Assembly (NCBI GenBank): GCA_038199755.1 | Contig: JBBPYR010000207.1 | Location: 1-40,511, forward strand | Direction of reading: 5' to 3' | DNA length: 40,511 bases | DNA from: JBBPYR01 sp038199755 | Lineage (GTDB): Bacteria; Chloroflexota; Ktedonobacteria; Ktedonobacterales; Ktedonobacteraceae | Shown: positions 31,934-40,511 of the stretch, in pieces | How positions within the stretch are numbered: position 1 is the first letter of the stretch | How the letters are laid out: the number at the start of each line of letters is the position of its first letter | Notes under the pieces: generated by a model | What the model was told of the DNA's origin: nothing | Database searches by the model: none | The model's input: only the letters and a program-made list of their open reading frames with translations | Made by a program: the position numbers and the translations under genes

Positions 31934-33934
31934 TCAGTGATCCAGGAGAAATGTCCGCGCTTCGCCCCAGGTTCCTTCCCAATGATGTTCCTGTTCGCCG
32001 ACAGCCTCTAACTGATCTTCTTGCGCGCGCGGACGCACATGGAAGGTTGCTTCATAGCGGTTCGCGCTTTTCACTTGGCAGGTGAGGCTCAGCATGTACT
32101 TCCCCCAGGGAATGGGGGCGATGGTATAGGTTGCGCCAGGGTGACGCATGACTATAGGAAGTATCGGAGCCAGGGTGATGCTGCCCAGATTAGTGGCAGA
32201 CAGGCCAAGCAAATGGCGTATGAGCAAGTGAATGCTGAGTGCTCCCCAGCCATAGCCCTCGATGCCAGCATTGGCGTAGTCGATCTCTCCCCATTTGCCT
32301 TTGGGAACGGCACGAAGATATTCGCGCGTGACGCCGGGCAAGCCACCGTGTTCGTCCAGTTCGCGGCTATCGGTGCTGCAAAAGGAAGAGTCGATGAAGC
32401 GATAGGCTAGTTCGGCGGCCTCTTGGGGCATCTGAGCGGCTGCGGCGGCTCCCACCAGCGTTAAGACAACTGGGGGCCAGGAGAGCGGAGTCCAGCCGCT
32501 ATGCATGGGCGGCTGAGCGAAGTACGGGCGGAGTTGTTCGATATGTCCCCAACCTGCCACGCCACAAAAGATCGGCGCCAGATGCATCGTGTCTTGCTCA
32601 GTAGACCATTCCTTCGAGACAGAATCATAATCGCGGAACCAACCATCGTGCCACATCAGCCGAGTCTTCCCGGTGAACTCGTGGGCGATCTCCTGCCAGA
32701 AAGCGATATCAGCAGGATAGGGGTTGGGAAGTGTTTCATCGGTATGCGTCGGCGCAAGTAGTTCGGCCCAGGAAGCCAGAATCGCGGCACTCTGAGCGAT
32801 GCTGGCCTGAAGATCAACCGGGCGGAGATGTTGGATGATAGTGCCTCCGGTCTGCTGAGGACCAAAGCGGCTGGATACATCTTGGCCGCTTTCCCATGAG
32901 CACTCGTATATTTCCCAACCTTCACCGTCGCGACGGTGATCGAGCCACCAGCGCACATATGCAGCCGCGCCAGGATACAGCCGGAGAAACCAGGAGAGAT
33001 TGCCCGATCTCAACCACAGTTGTTGGCAGCACCATAAAGGGTATCCCCACTCTGGTGCGGTTCCACAGATTTGTCCGTCATCGGCCACCATGTTATAGCT
33101 GCCATCTTCGCGCATGCAGGGGAGGTTCGGATGAGGGGCAGACTCGAAATGCGTGAGGATGGCCTCGGAAGCGAGCTCCGGATCGGCATAGCTCAGAAAC
33201 AGCGCGTCCATTGCTGCCTCGGCCAGCACCAGGCGAGGAGCCTGTATCTGCATGCCATCAAACATGCCCTTCACCACGCCAGCGGAAGGACGCATCACCA
33301 TGCGCAGCGTCTCCAAATCGTAGACGAAGCCGCGCCGCCAGTGCTCGGGCCAGTCACCCGAAAGCTGTGGTGCTCGTTCCCAAAATTGCTCATCGTCTGC
33401 CCGGTGTTCAGCTTCTGCCAGGGCGATCTCCTCGATACCGCTCTCCCAGTGCTGGATGGCTTGGTCTCGTGATACGCCTCGCGCCAAAATAGCGTTGATG
33501 ATACGCTCCTGATGGCTATCGAGCGTAAAGCTAAAGGGGAGCGCCACGGTGCGTACCTGCCAGCCGTTCTCCTCCTGTCGCTGCGTGATATGCGGCGGCT
33601 CTACATTCTCTCCGGCTGCCCAGCGCGCCATATCTTCAAGAGAGACGGTATAGCCCATGGAGCCGATTTCCAATGGGCCACCATCTGCTGCTCGCGCACC
33701 ATGGACAAAGACATCGCCCTCGCTCGCCAGTCCCAACAGCGCATAACTGCTGCCAGCTTCCTGGCGAGCATACAATCCGTGCTCCCATAGGCGGCTGGTA
33801 AAGGGATTGTGCGTATGGCAGTGAATGAGATAGCAGCTTATAGGCTGCGATTGCGGTGCGGTTGATTTGAGAGAGAGGACGGCCTTGCCAAATCTCGTGC
33901 TTTGTGTTGCACAAGTACTATTATACAAGAACAT
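31934..33934 (-). CDS. MGH1-like (alpha/alpha)6-barrel glycosidase
   Basis: A protein of up to 666 residues of the mannosylglycerate-hydrolase/GH63-like group. The catalytic barrel covers about residues 230-600: WGYPLWCCQQLWLR, SWESGQDVSSRFG with the likely acidic residues, DGWFRDYDS, WPPVVLTLV, GGLPGVTREYL and YANAGIEGYGWGALS. A beta-rich N-terminal domain (about 30-200) and a C-terminal beta domain flank it. No signal peptide. The stated start is doubtful because a perfect -10 box (TATAAT, minus strand 33920-33925) lies in its first codons; translation may begin further in. The truncated paralogue lies 1.8 kb downstream. Confidence 0.82.
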   Translation of the reverse strand: MFLYNSTCATQSTRFGKAVLSLKSTAPQSQPISCYLIHCHTHNPFTSRLWEHGLYARQEAGSSYALLGLASEGDVFVHGARAADGGPLEIGSMGYTVSLEDMARWAAGENVEPPHITQRQEENGWQVRTVALPFSFTLDSHQERIINAILARGVSRDQAIQHWESGIEEIALAEAEHRADDEQFWERAPQLSGDWPEHWRRGFVYDLETLRMVMRPSAGVVKGMFDGMQIQAPRLVLAEAAMDALFLSYADPELASEAILTHFESAPHPNLPCMREDGSYNMVADDGQICGTAPEWGYPLWCCQQLWLRSGNLSWFLRLYPGAAAYVRWWLDHRRDGEGWEIYECSWESGQDVSSRFGPQQTGGTIIQHLRPVDLQASIAQSAAILASWAELLAPTHTDETLPNPYPADIAFWQEIAHEFTGKTRLMWHDGWFRDYDSVSKEWSTEQDTMHLAPIFCGVAGWGHIEQLRPYFAQPPMHSGWTPLSWPPVVLTLVGAAAAAQMPQEAAELAYRFIDSSFCSTDSRELDEHGGLPGVTREYLRAVPKGKWGEIDYANAGIEGYGWGALSIHLLIRHLLGLSATNLGSITLAPILPIVMRHPGATYTIAPIPWGKYMLSLTCQVKSANRYEATFHVRPRAQEDQLEAVGEQEHHWEGTWGEARTFLLDH

Positions 33935-33947
33935 TAAGCATAGGCTA

Positions 33948-33977
33948 TTGACAAGCTACTCATAACTTTACTATTAT
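33948..33977 (+). promoter_or_regulatory. Candidate promoter of the receiver-pseudokinase gene
   Basis: A perfect TTGACA at 33948-33953, 18 bases, TATTAT at 33972-33977, about 65 bases before the chosen ATG. A minus-strand TATAAT (33920-33925) lies just to the left, so the two divergent transcripts start close together. Confidence 0.55.
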
Positions 33978-34040
33978 GCTACATACAATCCCATCGATGT
34001 GATTCGAATACTAATCCCCAGAGCGCGAGGAGACTGTTGT

Positions 34041-35585
34041 ATGAATGTTGACACATATGAGATTTCCTTCTCTTATGATGAGCCAAATGCTGTGCTCAAT
34101 CCTTTACGCAACGTTATACAACAAATGCTGACGCAACAGCATGTACGAACAGCTAGGATGATGCCCCTCTTGAATGCGCGGATGCTGCTCGTCATTGACA
34201 CGCAGCAGCAACGTGCAGAGCAGGTTGCGCAACTCCTCTCCTCTGTAGGGTATCGTCCCTCTATCGCGCTCAATGCCCTTGACGCCTTCACCTTATTCCT
34301 GCAAGGTACATGCGTGCCCTTTGCCATCCTGCTAGGAGAAGAGGACCTATCGACCCGTTTCTTTCTGCAACGTCTCTTACAACAACTAAAGCAACGCTAT
34401 GACTGGAACACGCCCCTCATCCGATTACACAATCAGCAGTATACCAATAATAACGAGCAAAGCAGACGCACAGGACAGTTTACCGGCTCATTTCCACAAC
34501 TTCCTCGAACAGAGACACTGCCACCAGAGCAAACTGCACGGCCATCACGAGCTCTCCCTGCATTACCAGCACCAACGTCGACGAGACCCGTCTTGTCCAC
34601 GGTGTCACGCCATCTTCCCGCTTTGCCACCACCCGCAAATGCCACACAGCCATCAGTTACGCGCAAGCCTTCCACAGCAAAACCACAACAGATGCCCGCA
34701 TTCCCCTCGCTCCCTTCGACCCCTCATCTCGCCGTGGTTTCGCTGCAAGGACACGATATCGGACGCTACCATATCGAAGAGCAATTGAGCAAAAGTGCCA
34801 CCTATAAAACCTATGACCGTCTACGTGAGCAACATATAGCCTTAAAAGCTATTCATGCACAGAACATTACGCAAATCGGCGCGTACGAGGCCATAGAAGA
34901 ATTCTCTTTTTTTCAGCGCGAAAAAGAGGTGATTGATATGCTGAAACACCCGCATATTTTACCAATTGCGAATTATGGGAAATCGTATATCAGTGGCATC
35001 CCTTTTGTATATAAAACCATGCCGTTTTGCCCTGAAGGTTCAGTCGCAGACTGGCTCTACGGGCAGATCACAAAAGAACTGGCACCTAAAGATATCGTAG
35101 AGTTTGTCACACAATTGGCAAATGCGCTGCAACACGCTCATGACTACAATATTCTCTATCTCAATTTCAAGCTCTCCAACATCATGCTGCGTGACCAACC
35201 CAGGCATACTCGCCAGCTACAAGGCCTGTGGACAGATTTCGCCGTCTCATCACACGAAATTGGCTTTACCAGAACGCAAGGAACATATCCTTATATGGCT
35301 CCTGAATGCTGGAATGGCCAACCACTGGCAGTCTCTGATCAGTATGGTTTTGCCGCGATCATCTATGAACTGCTGACTGGACGCCCACCTTTTCAGGGAA
35401 ATTCCGAGCGCATCATGCACCATCTCCATATGAATATGCCCATTCAACCCCCAAGCACCTATAACCACAACGTCACACGCGCCCTCGACAATGTACTGCT
35501 ACGCGCCCTCGCCAAAAAGCCAGAAGAACGCTTCGGCTCTATCACCCATTTTCTGCGAGCCTTCCAACACTATTGCGGCAACTAG
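34041..35585 (+). CDS. Degenerate receiver fused to a predicted pseudokinase
   Basis: A protein of 514 residues. ATG at 34041 follows GAGGAG; an upstream in-frame GTG has no site. Residues about 48-131 resemble a response-regulator receiver (MLLVIDTQQQRAEQV, FAILLGEEDLS), but the phosphoacceptor position is Gly. A Pro/Thr-rich linker (about 145-235) leads to a Hanks-type kinase fold (about 240-510). The ATP lysine (Lys269, ALK), DFx aspartate (Asp399, DFA), MAPE and the C-lobe are kept, but the HRD aspartate is Asn375 (YLNFKLSN) and the glycine loop is lost. Catalysis is unlikely; a scaffold or sensor role is inferred. Confidence 0.85.
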   Translation: MNVDTYEISFSYDEPNAVLNPLRNVIQQMLTQQHVRTARMMPLLNARMLLVIDTQQQRAEQVAQLLSSVGYRPSIALNALDAFTLFLQGTCVPFAILLGEEDLSTRFFLQRLLQQLKQRYDWNTPLIRLHNQQYTNNNEQSRRTGQFTGSFPQLPRTETLPPEQTARPSRALPALPAPTSTRPVLSTVSRHLPALPPPANATQPSVTRKPSTAKPQQMPAFPSLPSTPHLAVVSLQGHDIGRYHIEEQLSKSATYKTYDRLREQHIALKAIHAQNITQIGAYEAIEEFSFFQREKEVIDMLKHPHILPIANYGKSYISGIPFVYKTMPFCPEGSVADWLYGQITKELAPKDIVEFVTQLANALQHAHDYNILYLNFKLSNIMLRDQPRHTRQLQGLWTDFAVSSHEIGFTRTQGTYPYMAPECWNGQPLAVSDQYGFAAIIYELLTGRPPFQGNSERIMHHLHMNMPIQPPSTYNHNVTRALDNVLLRALAKKPEERFGSITHFLRAFQHYCGN

Positions 35586-35640
35586 AAAGCATGAGTACAC
35601 CCACCTACCAGACACCATCATCGGGATAAAAGCCCATTGT

Positions 35641-35823
35641 GTCCATAGGTATTTTTTCCTCATTCTTGATATCTATGGCATGGATGTGGTCGAAACAGCC
35701 CATGGCCCCATTATTGTTGACATCAACGACTTTCCTAGCTTTGGGCAAGTGCCATTTGCGGTCGAATTACTGGCCTCTTACCTACTAGAACTCGCTAAGA
35801 TGCAATTGCCGAGAGTAGCCTGA
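35641..35823 (+). pseudogene. C-terminal remnant of an ATP-grasp gene
   Basis: Sixty codons to a TGA at 35821-35823 read LDIYGMDVVETAHGPIIVDI, then NDFPSFGQVP, the closing strand-loop-strand of RimK-like ATP-grasp ligases in which the aspartate and asparagine (DINDFP) bind metal. The first ~200 residues of the domain are absent and no start codon with a ribosome site is seen. The frame extends upstream without similarity. It follows the pseudokinase stop by about 55 bases. Confidence 0.75.
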
Positions 35824-35863
35824 ATAGGCTAAGGTTGATGAGCAATGCGTTGTTTCTCCAACA

Positions 35864-35906
35864 GAAAGAGCCAGACAAACCTGTTGAAGGTTTATCTGGC
35901 TCTTTC
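35864..35906. terminator. Bidirectional hairpin terminator
   Basis: A long stem, GAAAGAGCCAGACAAACCT at 35864-35882 pairing with 35888-35906 with one mismatch, closes a 5-base loop. It lies between the ATP-grasp remnant and the convergent ftsH gene and could end both transcripts. T-rich stretches at the ends are short. Confidence 0.7.
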
Positions 35907-35930
35907 TCGCTATTGCGCCACAGAGCTAGC

Positions 35931-38246
35931 TCACTCTGAGAATAAGGCCTCGAACTGTGAACGGTCAAGTTGCTCATGCTCCATGAGCGTCTCCGCGAGA
36001 CGTGCAAGCTGATCGTGATGCTCTAGCAGAATCGTACGCGCCATCTCGCGCCCTTCATTCAGAATACACTGCAACTCAGCGTCGATCAGTGTACTCATTG
36101 TAGAGCCTTTCTTGCCGTATGCCGCAGGCATAGAGGCCGCAAAAGCGTACTGCGACATACGGGGCTGTCCATTCTGGACAACCTGACCATTCGCATCGAC
36201 CGCCATTGAGGTTGTACGTCCAGGCATTGTCTCTGGGTCCACACGCTGCATATTCAAGCTCATCGCTTCCTCACCGGCCCGATAGTCAGCAAAGACAACA
36301 CCAATGCGCTCACTCATGCCCCAGCGCGTCACCATGCGGCGTGCAAGATCGGTTACAACTTGCAGATCATTTTCGGCACCCGTTGTGATATGAGCTGGAC
36401 CAAAGGTCAATTCCTCTGCCACGCGCCCACCAAGGCCAACCGCGATACGCGCCATCAACATGTGGCGGCTATAATTGTAGCGGTCTTCCTCAGAGATAAA
36501 CTGCGTGACACCCAGGCTCTGGCCACGCGGCAGAATGGTCACACGGTTCACAGTATCAGCTTCTGGCAGATGGTGTGCCACTAATGCATGCCCACCTTCA
36601 TGATAAGCAATGATGCGCCGCTCTTTCTCATTCATCACAATTGGCCGTAATGCACCGAGCTGCACACGCGCCAGCGCATCCTCAAAACACTCATGATCGA
36701 TGGTATCAAGGTCACGGCGGGCAGCACATAACGCCGCCTCATTGACTAGATTGGCAAGGTCGGCCCCACTCATGCCCGTAGTCATGCGGGCCAAGCGAGT
36801 TAAAGAAACACTCGTGTGTAGGGGCGTTTTACGGGTATGCACCTGTAAAATCGCCTCGCGACCAACACGGTCAGGCAGGGAGACGGTGATGCGGCGATCA
36901 AAACGGCCAGGACGTAGCAAGGCTTTGTCCAGAATATCGACACGGTTCGTGGCGGCCATCACAACGACGGCCTGTCGTTCAGCAAAGCCATCAAGCTCCA
37001 CCAACAACTGGTTCAGCGTCTGATCACGCTCGTCATTACCGCCAGCACGCATAGAGCGTTTTCGGCCAACCGCGTCAAGCTCGTCGATAAAGATGACGGC
37101 TGGCGCAACCTGACGCGCCTGATTAAACAGGTCACGCACACGACTGGCACCGACGCCAACATACATCTCAACGAACTCAGATGCACTCATGCTAAAGAAA
37201 GGAACATTCGCCTCGCCAGCCACCGCTTTCGCCAGCAGCGTTTTGCCAGTCCCTGGAGGTCCAACCAGCAAGGCACCGCGTGGAATACGCGCCCCTAAGC
37301 GATTGAACTGCTCTGGGCTACGTAGGAAGCGCACAATCTCTTCTAATTCGCTGCGTACCTCTTCGATACCTGCGACATCATTAAAAGTAACGGGCGGCTC
37401 CAGGCTCACCCTTGTGGCAGCTGGCTGAATCGCTTGTCCACTAGCGGAGGGCTTCCTTATGTGTGATGACACATCTTTCGTATGCGCAGTGTTTGGAGTA
37501 GGCGGAGTGTTTGCATTGTTTGCTTCCTTCGCTCGCGTGAAACGACGAGCACGGCTCTTGCCAATCTGTGTGATACGATCATCCATGGTTCGTGAGCCAC
37601 GGCCATTTTTGCGCGAGGAGAGGAACATGAGCAAAAATGTCACCAGCAAAATCACCGGTAAGAACTTCCACAGCAGGTTAAGCAATACAGAAGTTTGCGG
37701 CTTTGGTAATATACTCACAACTACATGCTTGCTCACCAGTAAGGACATCAACTGGGGATCGCCCCCTTGCGGAGCCAATGTATAGACGGTATGCTGCATG
37801 GCACTGGTGTTTGCCGGTGAGCCAGTCCAGGAAACGCCGTTTGAATTTAATATTCGTGCCCAGGTTGCATAATCAAGAGAGGTATTGGCATTGGTAGTCG
37901 TATTTCCCTGGCCTGTAGGAGTATTGGATACCAATCCATTGATGTTGTTACCTTGTATAGCCACGGCCACAATTTTGCCTGACTGCACCTCTTGGATAAG
38001 AGAGGTATAGCTTATTGCCGTTGCACCGCTAGGGACATTATTCGCCACTGGGGGTTGCATTTGACCCGCTATAGCAAAGAGTAATACCAGCAAGGAAACA
38101 AGCAAGAAGCTTGAAAAGAAGCTACTTTTATGCTCGATGAGAAATTTCCTTACGTTTTTCCTAGTAATTTTTGTCCAAAATGCAGGTCGTACCAGTCTCC
38201 GCCTGCGTGGGTTAAACTTTATTCGACGATTACTCGTACCGTCCAT
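35931..38246 (-). CDS. ftsH: ATP-dependent zinc metalloprotease FtsH
   Basis: A membrane AAA+ protease of 771 residues that extracts and degrades membrane and soluble proteins. Two membrane segments (about 42-62 and 190-210) flank an extracytoplasmic domain. The AAA domain has VTFNDVAG (286-293), Walker A GPPGTGKT (329-336), Walker B FIDELD (386-391) and SRH NRVDILDKALLRPGRFDR (434-451). The protease site is HEGGH (549-553), where the family usually has HEAGH. Between TM2 and the AAA domain lies an extended, Thr/Pro/Asn/Ala-rich linker of about 75 residues, more than double the usual. GAGGTG precedes the ATG. Ktedonobacteria commonly have several ftsH copies. Confidence 0.97.
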   Translation of the reverse strand: MDGTSNRRIKFNPRRRRLVRPAFWTKITRKNVRKFLIEHKSSFFSSFLLVSLLVLLFAIAGQMQPPVANNVPSGATAISYTSLIQEVQSGKIVAVAIQGNNINGLVSNTPTGQGNTTTNANTSLDYATWARILNSNGVSWTGSPANTSAMQHTVYTLAPQGGDPQLMSLLVSKHVVVSILPKPQTSVLLNLLWKFLPVILLVTFLLMFLSSRKNGRGSRTMDDRITQIGKSRARRFTRAKEANNANTPPTPNTAHTKDVSSHIRKPSASGQAIQPAATRVSLEPPVTFNDVAGIEEVRSELEEIVRFLRSPEQFNRLGARIPRGALLVGPPGTGKTLLAKAVAGEANVPFFSMSASEFVEMYVGVGASRVRDLFNQARQVAPAVIFIDELDAVGRKRSMRAGGNDERDQTLNQLLVELDGFAERQAVVVMAATNRVDILDKALLRPGRFDRRITVSLPDRVGREAILQVHTRKTPLHTSVSLTRLARMTTGMSGADLANLVNEAALCAARRDLDTIDHECFEDALARVQLGALRPIVMNEKERRIIAYHEGGHALVAHHLPEADTVNRVTILPRGQSLGVTQFISEEDRYNYSRHMLMARIAVGLGGRVAEELTFGPAHITTGAENDLQVVTDLARRMVTRWGMSERIGVVFADYRAGEEAMSLNMQRVDPETMPGRTTSMAVDANGQVVQNGQPRMSQYAFAASMPAAYGKKGSTMSTLIDAELQCILNEGREMARTILLEHHDQLARLAETLMEHEQLDRSQFEALFSE

Positions 38247-38934
38247 TTTTTGTTCACCTCGCCTGAAAAGGTCGCCAAATTGCTGACCCCCACATGTGTA
38301 AGTTGCAGAGACAGAAATAGCAGAGGCTGTAGAATGTACAATCTAGTTTCTACTTCTGTTTCGATCCTGCACCATCTTCATTGCCCAACACAACAACAAC
38401 ATTCTTCCGTTGCCCTCATTGGCATGTATAAAATAAAGATTTCCCCCTTGAAACCTTTATTTCTCCTCATCATCACATGCCCACATCTAATACCCACCCA
38501 CCAAAAGAACGCGTTGTGACCACTCCTGCGTGATATGACGCAGAAATAAGACCCGAAAAATGACTAAAAGACTAAAAAGCAGGTGTTTCATTTATGGACG
38601 TATGCACATAGTGTAGCGCGTATCATCAAAAGTGCCACCTATTCGGTACTTTCTTCTTATGACCAGCTCTATCGTTATTGATGCTGCTCATGCGTTGGTG
38701 AAGAAATCACTATGAAACAACTTGACACGCTCTCTTATAAAAAGACGCTCATCGTTACTTTTTATAGGGGAGATTTTTTTAAGCTCACTACCTCTAATAC
38801 GCTATGCAGTAACATCCTAGATACAGAAAAGTAGCTCAAATGAGGGCAATTTCCCACGTTTGATGATACAATCAAAATACGTAATGAAATTGAACGACGT
38901 TTCACTCTATAACCCTGATGAAAGGTTTTCACAT
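38247..38934. other. AT-rich intergenic region of about 690 bases
   Basis: A divergent gap between ftsH and the oxidoreductase gene. No coding region is supported; open frames are short and without ribosome sites. A 9-bp inverted repeat (TATAAAAAG, 38736-38744 with 38758-38766) is followed by a T-run at 38775-38781, a possible rightward terminator of an unseen transcript. TTGAT-n6-ATCAA lies near 38861-38876, close to the oxidoreductase gene. The large size hints at a small RNA or at erosion of a former gene. Confidence 0.4.
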
Positions 38935-39909
38935 ATGAAGGCAATACGAATTCAAGAAGTCGGTGGGCCAGAGGTTATGCATCTGGAAGAGATCGCCACT
39001 CCAACCCCACAAGAGGGGGAGGTACTCATTCAGATTGCGGCAGCTGGCGTTAACTATGCCGACCTTGCACAACGACAAGGCGCATATCTTACACGAACAC
39101 GCACGCCATTAACGCTCGGCATGGAGGTTGCGGGCACCGTTGCCGCTGTGGGTTCGGGTGTTTCATTTCCAACCATCGGGACTCGCGTGGTCGCTTTCGG
39201 TGATGGCGGTTATGCAGAGTATACTACAGCTAGAGCTAATTCGGTAATCCCTATTCCTGAAAGCCTGGACTTTGTGCATGCTGCGGCCTTCCCATTGCAA
39301 GGTTTAACCGCTTACCAGCTACTACGAGAATCAGCTCATATCAGATCAGGTGAAAGTGTGTTAGTCCATGCCGCGGCAGGTGGTGTTGGTACATTAGCGG
39401 TGCAATTAGCAAAGCTGATGGGGGCAGGCACCGTGATTGGTACAGCTAGTAGTGCGGCCAAGCTTGATCTTGTTCGGAGCCTGGGTGCCGATGTGACTAT
39501 TAATTATACCGAGGCAAATTGGGTTGAGGAGGTGAAGCAGGCCACACAGGGTCAAGGAGCCGATATCATTCTGGAAATGGTCGGTGGCGACATCGCTGAA
39601 AAAAGTTTGCAGTGTCTAGCCCCATTTGGACGTATGGTTGTCTTTGGAGCTGCGAGTGGGCAGCCTGTGCATTTTTCAGGCATCCAACTCATGCATAAAA
39701 ATCAAGCCATTATTGGCTATTGGCTCTCCGCCTGGATGAGTCGCCCTGATCGCATTGCAGCCGCAACCATGGAACTCATGGGCTACTTAGCACAAGGCAA
39801 GCTAAAAATTATCGTAGGCCAGACCTTCCCCCTGGCAGAAGCTGCCGAGGCTCATAAAGCGATTGCCGCCCGCACAACCACGGGTAAAGTTGTCCTGACC
39901 ATCTTATAA
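38935..39909 (+). CDS. Quinone-oxidoreductase-like MDR-family protein
   Basis: A zinc-free medium-chain dehydrogenase/reductase of 324 residues. It starts MKAIRIQEVGGPEVMHLEEI, has the GroES-like domain (about 1-125) with VNYADLAQRQGAY and LGMEVAGTVAAVGSGV, and an NADPH-binding Rossmann domain with VLVHAAAGGVGTLAVQLAK (about 143-161). The zinc-binding cysteines of alcohol dehydrogenases are absent, as in zeta-crystallin and Qor. It reduces quinones or enones with NADPH. I chose the ATG at 38935, which opens the usual family sequence and follows GAAAGG. It stands alone. Confidence 0.92.
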   Translation: MKAIRIQEVGGPEVMHLEEIATPTPQEGEVLIQIAAAGVNYADLAQRQGAYLTRTRTPLTLGMEVAGTVAAVGSGVSFPTIGTRVVAFGDGGYAEYTTARANSVIPIPESLDFVHAAAFPLQGLTAYQLLRESAHIRSGESVLVHAAAGGVGTLAVQLAKLMGAGTVIGTASSAAKLDLVRSLGADVTINYTEANWVEEVKQATQGQGADIILEMVGGDIAEKSLQCLAPFGRMVVFGAASGQPVHFSGIQLMHKNQAIIGYWLSAWMSRPDRIAAATMELMGYLAQGKLKIIVGQTFPLAEAAEAHKAIAARTTTGKVVLTIL

Positions 39910-40021
39910 CCGCAATGCGAAATGAACTAGGCATGAGAAGCTCCTTCGTACTCAAAACAGATTAGCTATACCTACTACGTCACACTCAGTGAAGAAGAAG
40001 ACAAACAAGAAAGACAGTATT

Positions 40022-40363
40022 TCACTGCAACGGTGGAGGTAGCGAAACAAGCAAACCAGCCAGCACAAGAATACTGGCGAGAGCAAGTAACTCTATCAGC
40101 CACCAGCGTTCTCTGTACTTCTGCTGTATGCTCCTGGTCAACGCGACCAGCACGATCACGCCAAGCAGTACACCACTTTTGAGCACAAGCGTCCATCCAT
40201 ACGCTGTCGTGACAAGGTCTGCTAGACGTGGGAAGCGGAGCCAAGCCAGCATAGCACCGCTCAGCGCGAGTTCTACCAGTGCCGCCAGAGCCAGGGCAGC
40301 AAAGCGCTTTAGCAGCACCATCCGTAACGCATGAAGTGACTTGACTCGCCACACCACACACAA
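40022..40363 (-). pseudogene. CopD-domain fragment
   Basis: About 113 codons with three hydrophobic segments (near 21-42, 58-78 and 90-109) that match the C-terminal domain of copper-resistance protein D: RFAALALAALVELALSGAML, AWLRF, LVTTAYGWTLVLKSGVL, LVSLPPP. Full CopD proteins have 290 or more residues and six to eight membrane segments; here an in-frame TAG lies about 8 codons upstream of the first possible start, and no CopD-like sequence continues in other frames up to the window edge. It is most likely a truncated gene, though a short CopD-like protein cannot be ruled out. Confidence 0.6.
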
Positions 40364-40511
40364 CGAGCTTAACCGTTCTCTGCTCTATGGACATTTGAGA
40401 CAAACATCCAATCGTCAGTTCTTGGTTCCTCCACCGTAGTTTCACATGCCGTTTCCGACATGCCAGAGCTACCGATGTCCCCAAGCGTCAATTCCCCTAG
40501 AACTTAGGGTA

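Noticed and set aside
34433..34675. Leftward open frame opposite the pseudokinase linker
   Set aside because: Arises from the Pro/Thr-rich linker read in reverse (Gly/Arg/Val-rich); no start signal.
1..40511. tRNA, rRNA, tmRNA or RNase P genes
   Set aside because: No clover-leaf, CCA-type end or conserved rRNA/RNase P motif was seen on either strand; a covariance-model scan would be decisive.

Overview
The window looks like a stretch of chromosome from a spore-forming, signalling-rich member of the Chloroflexota, most likely class Ktedonobacteria. This is inferred from the gene mix: multi-domain sensor kinases, a GAF-PAS-cyclase, Ser/Thr kinase-like and PP2C proteins, a DinB remnant, F420-type oxidoreductase, GH57 and MGH1-like glycosidases, and a bacterial RIO kinase. 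There is no rRNA, tRNA, CRISPR array, prophage or intact transposase. Gene order is dominated by short operons separated by palindrome-rich gaps.

Layout. 0-5.5 kb: a membrane-anchored unknown protein reads left; rightward lies sucC-sucD (succinyl-CoA synthetase), then a class I histone-deacetylase-like deacylase and a GNAT acyltransferase, in an order recalling the acu acylation module of Bacillus. 5.5-12.8 kb (leftward): a GAF-PAS class III nucleotide cyclase, an NAD(P)-binding SDR, a NarL-type response regulator with its membrane histidine kinase, and a secreted SGNH hydrolase. 13-19.2 kb (rightward): an APH-like kinase coupled to a HAD phosphatase, a GH57 glucanotransferase/amylase with a class I glutamine amidotransferase, and a PP2C phosphatase. 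19.2-23.7 kb: nested palindromic repeats, a CAP-domain lipoprotein, a small XRE regulator followed in the same frame by a DinB remnant and a clean terminator, a divergent pair of small proteins, an F420-type monooxygenase and a small membrane protein.

23.7-31.5 kb: a KdpD-like membrane sensor kinase (DUF4118-PAS-GAF-HisKA-HATPase), a methyltransferase divergent from a TetR regulator with a plausible shared operator, a VOC protein, a RimJ/RimL-like GNAT, a 5'-truncated MGH1-like glycosidase and a RIO1-type kinase. 31.9-40.5 kb: a full-length MGH1-like glycosidase, a degenerate receiver fused to a predicted pseudokinase, an ATP-grasp remnant, an FtsH protease with an unusually long linker, a quinone-oxidoreductase-like MDR and a CopD fragment at the edge.

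The strongest unexplained signals are (1) a dispersed, nested family of palindromic elements with GTAGGG ends, in which different copies have different arm sequences but keep both arms paired, and one half-copy of which supplies the -35 box of the APH-HAD operon; (2) the sucCD-deacylase-acyltransferase gene order; (3) the receiver-pseudokinase fusion; and (4) several gene remnants (DinB, ATP-grasp, MGH1, CopD), showing active local gene decay.
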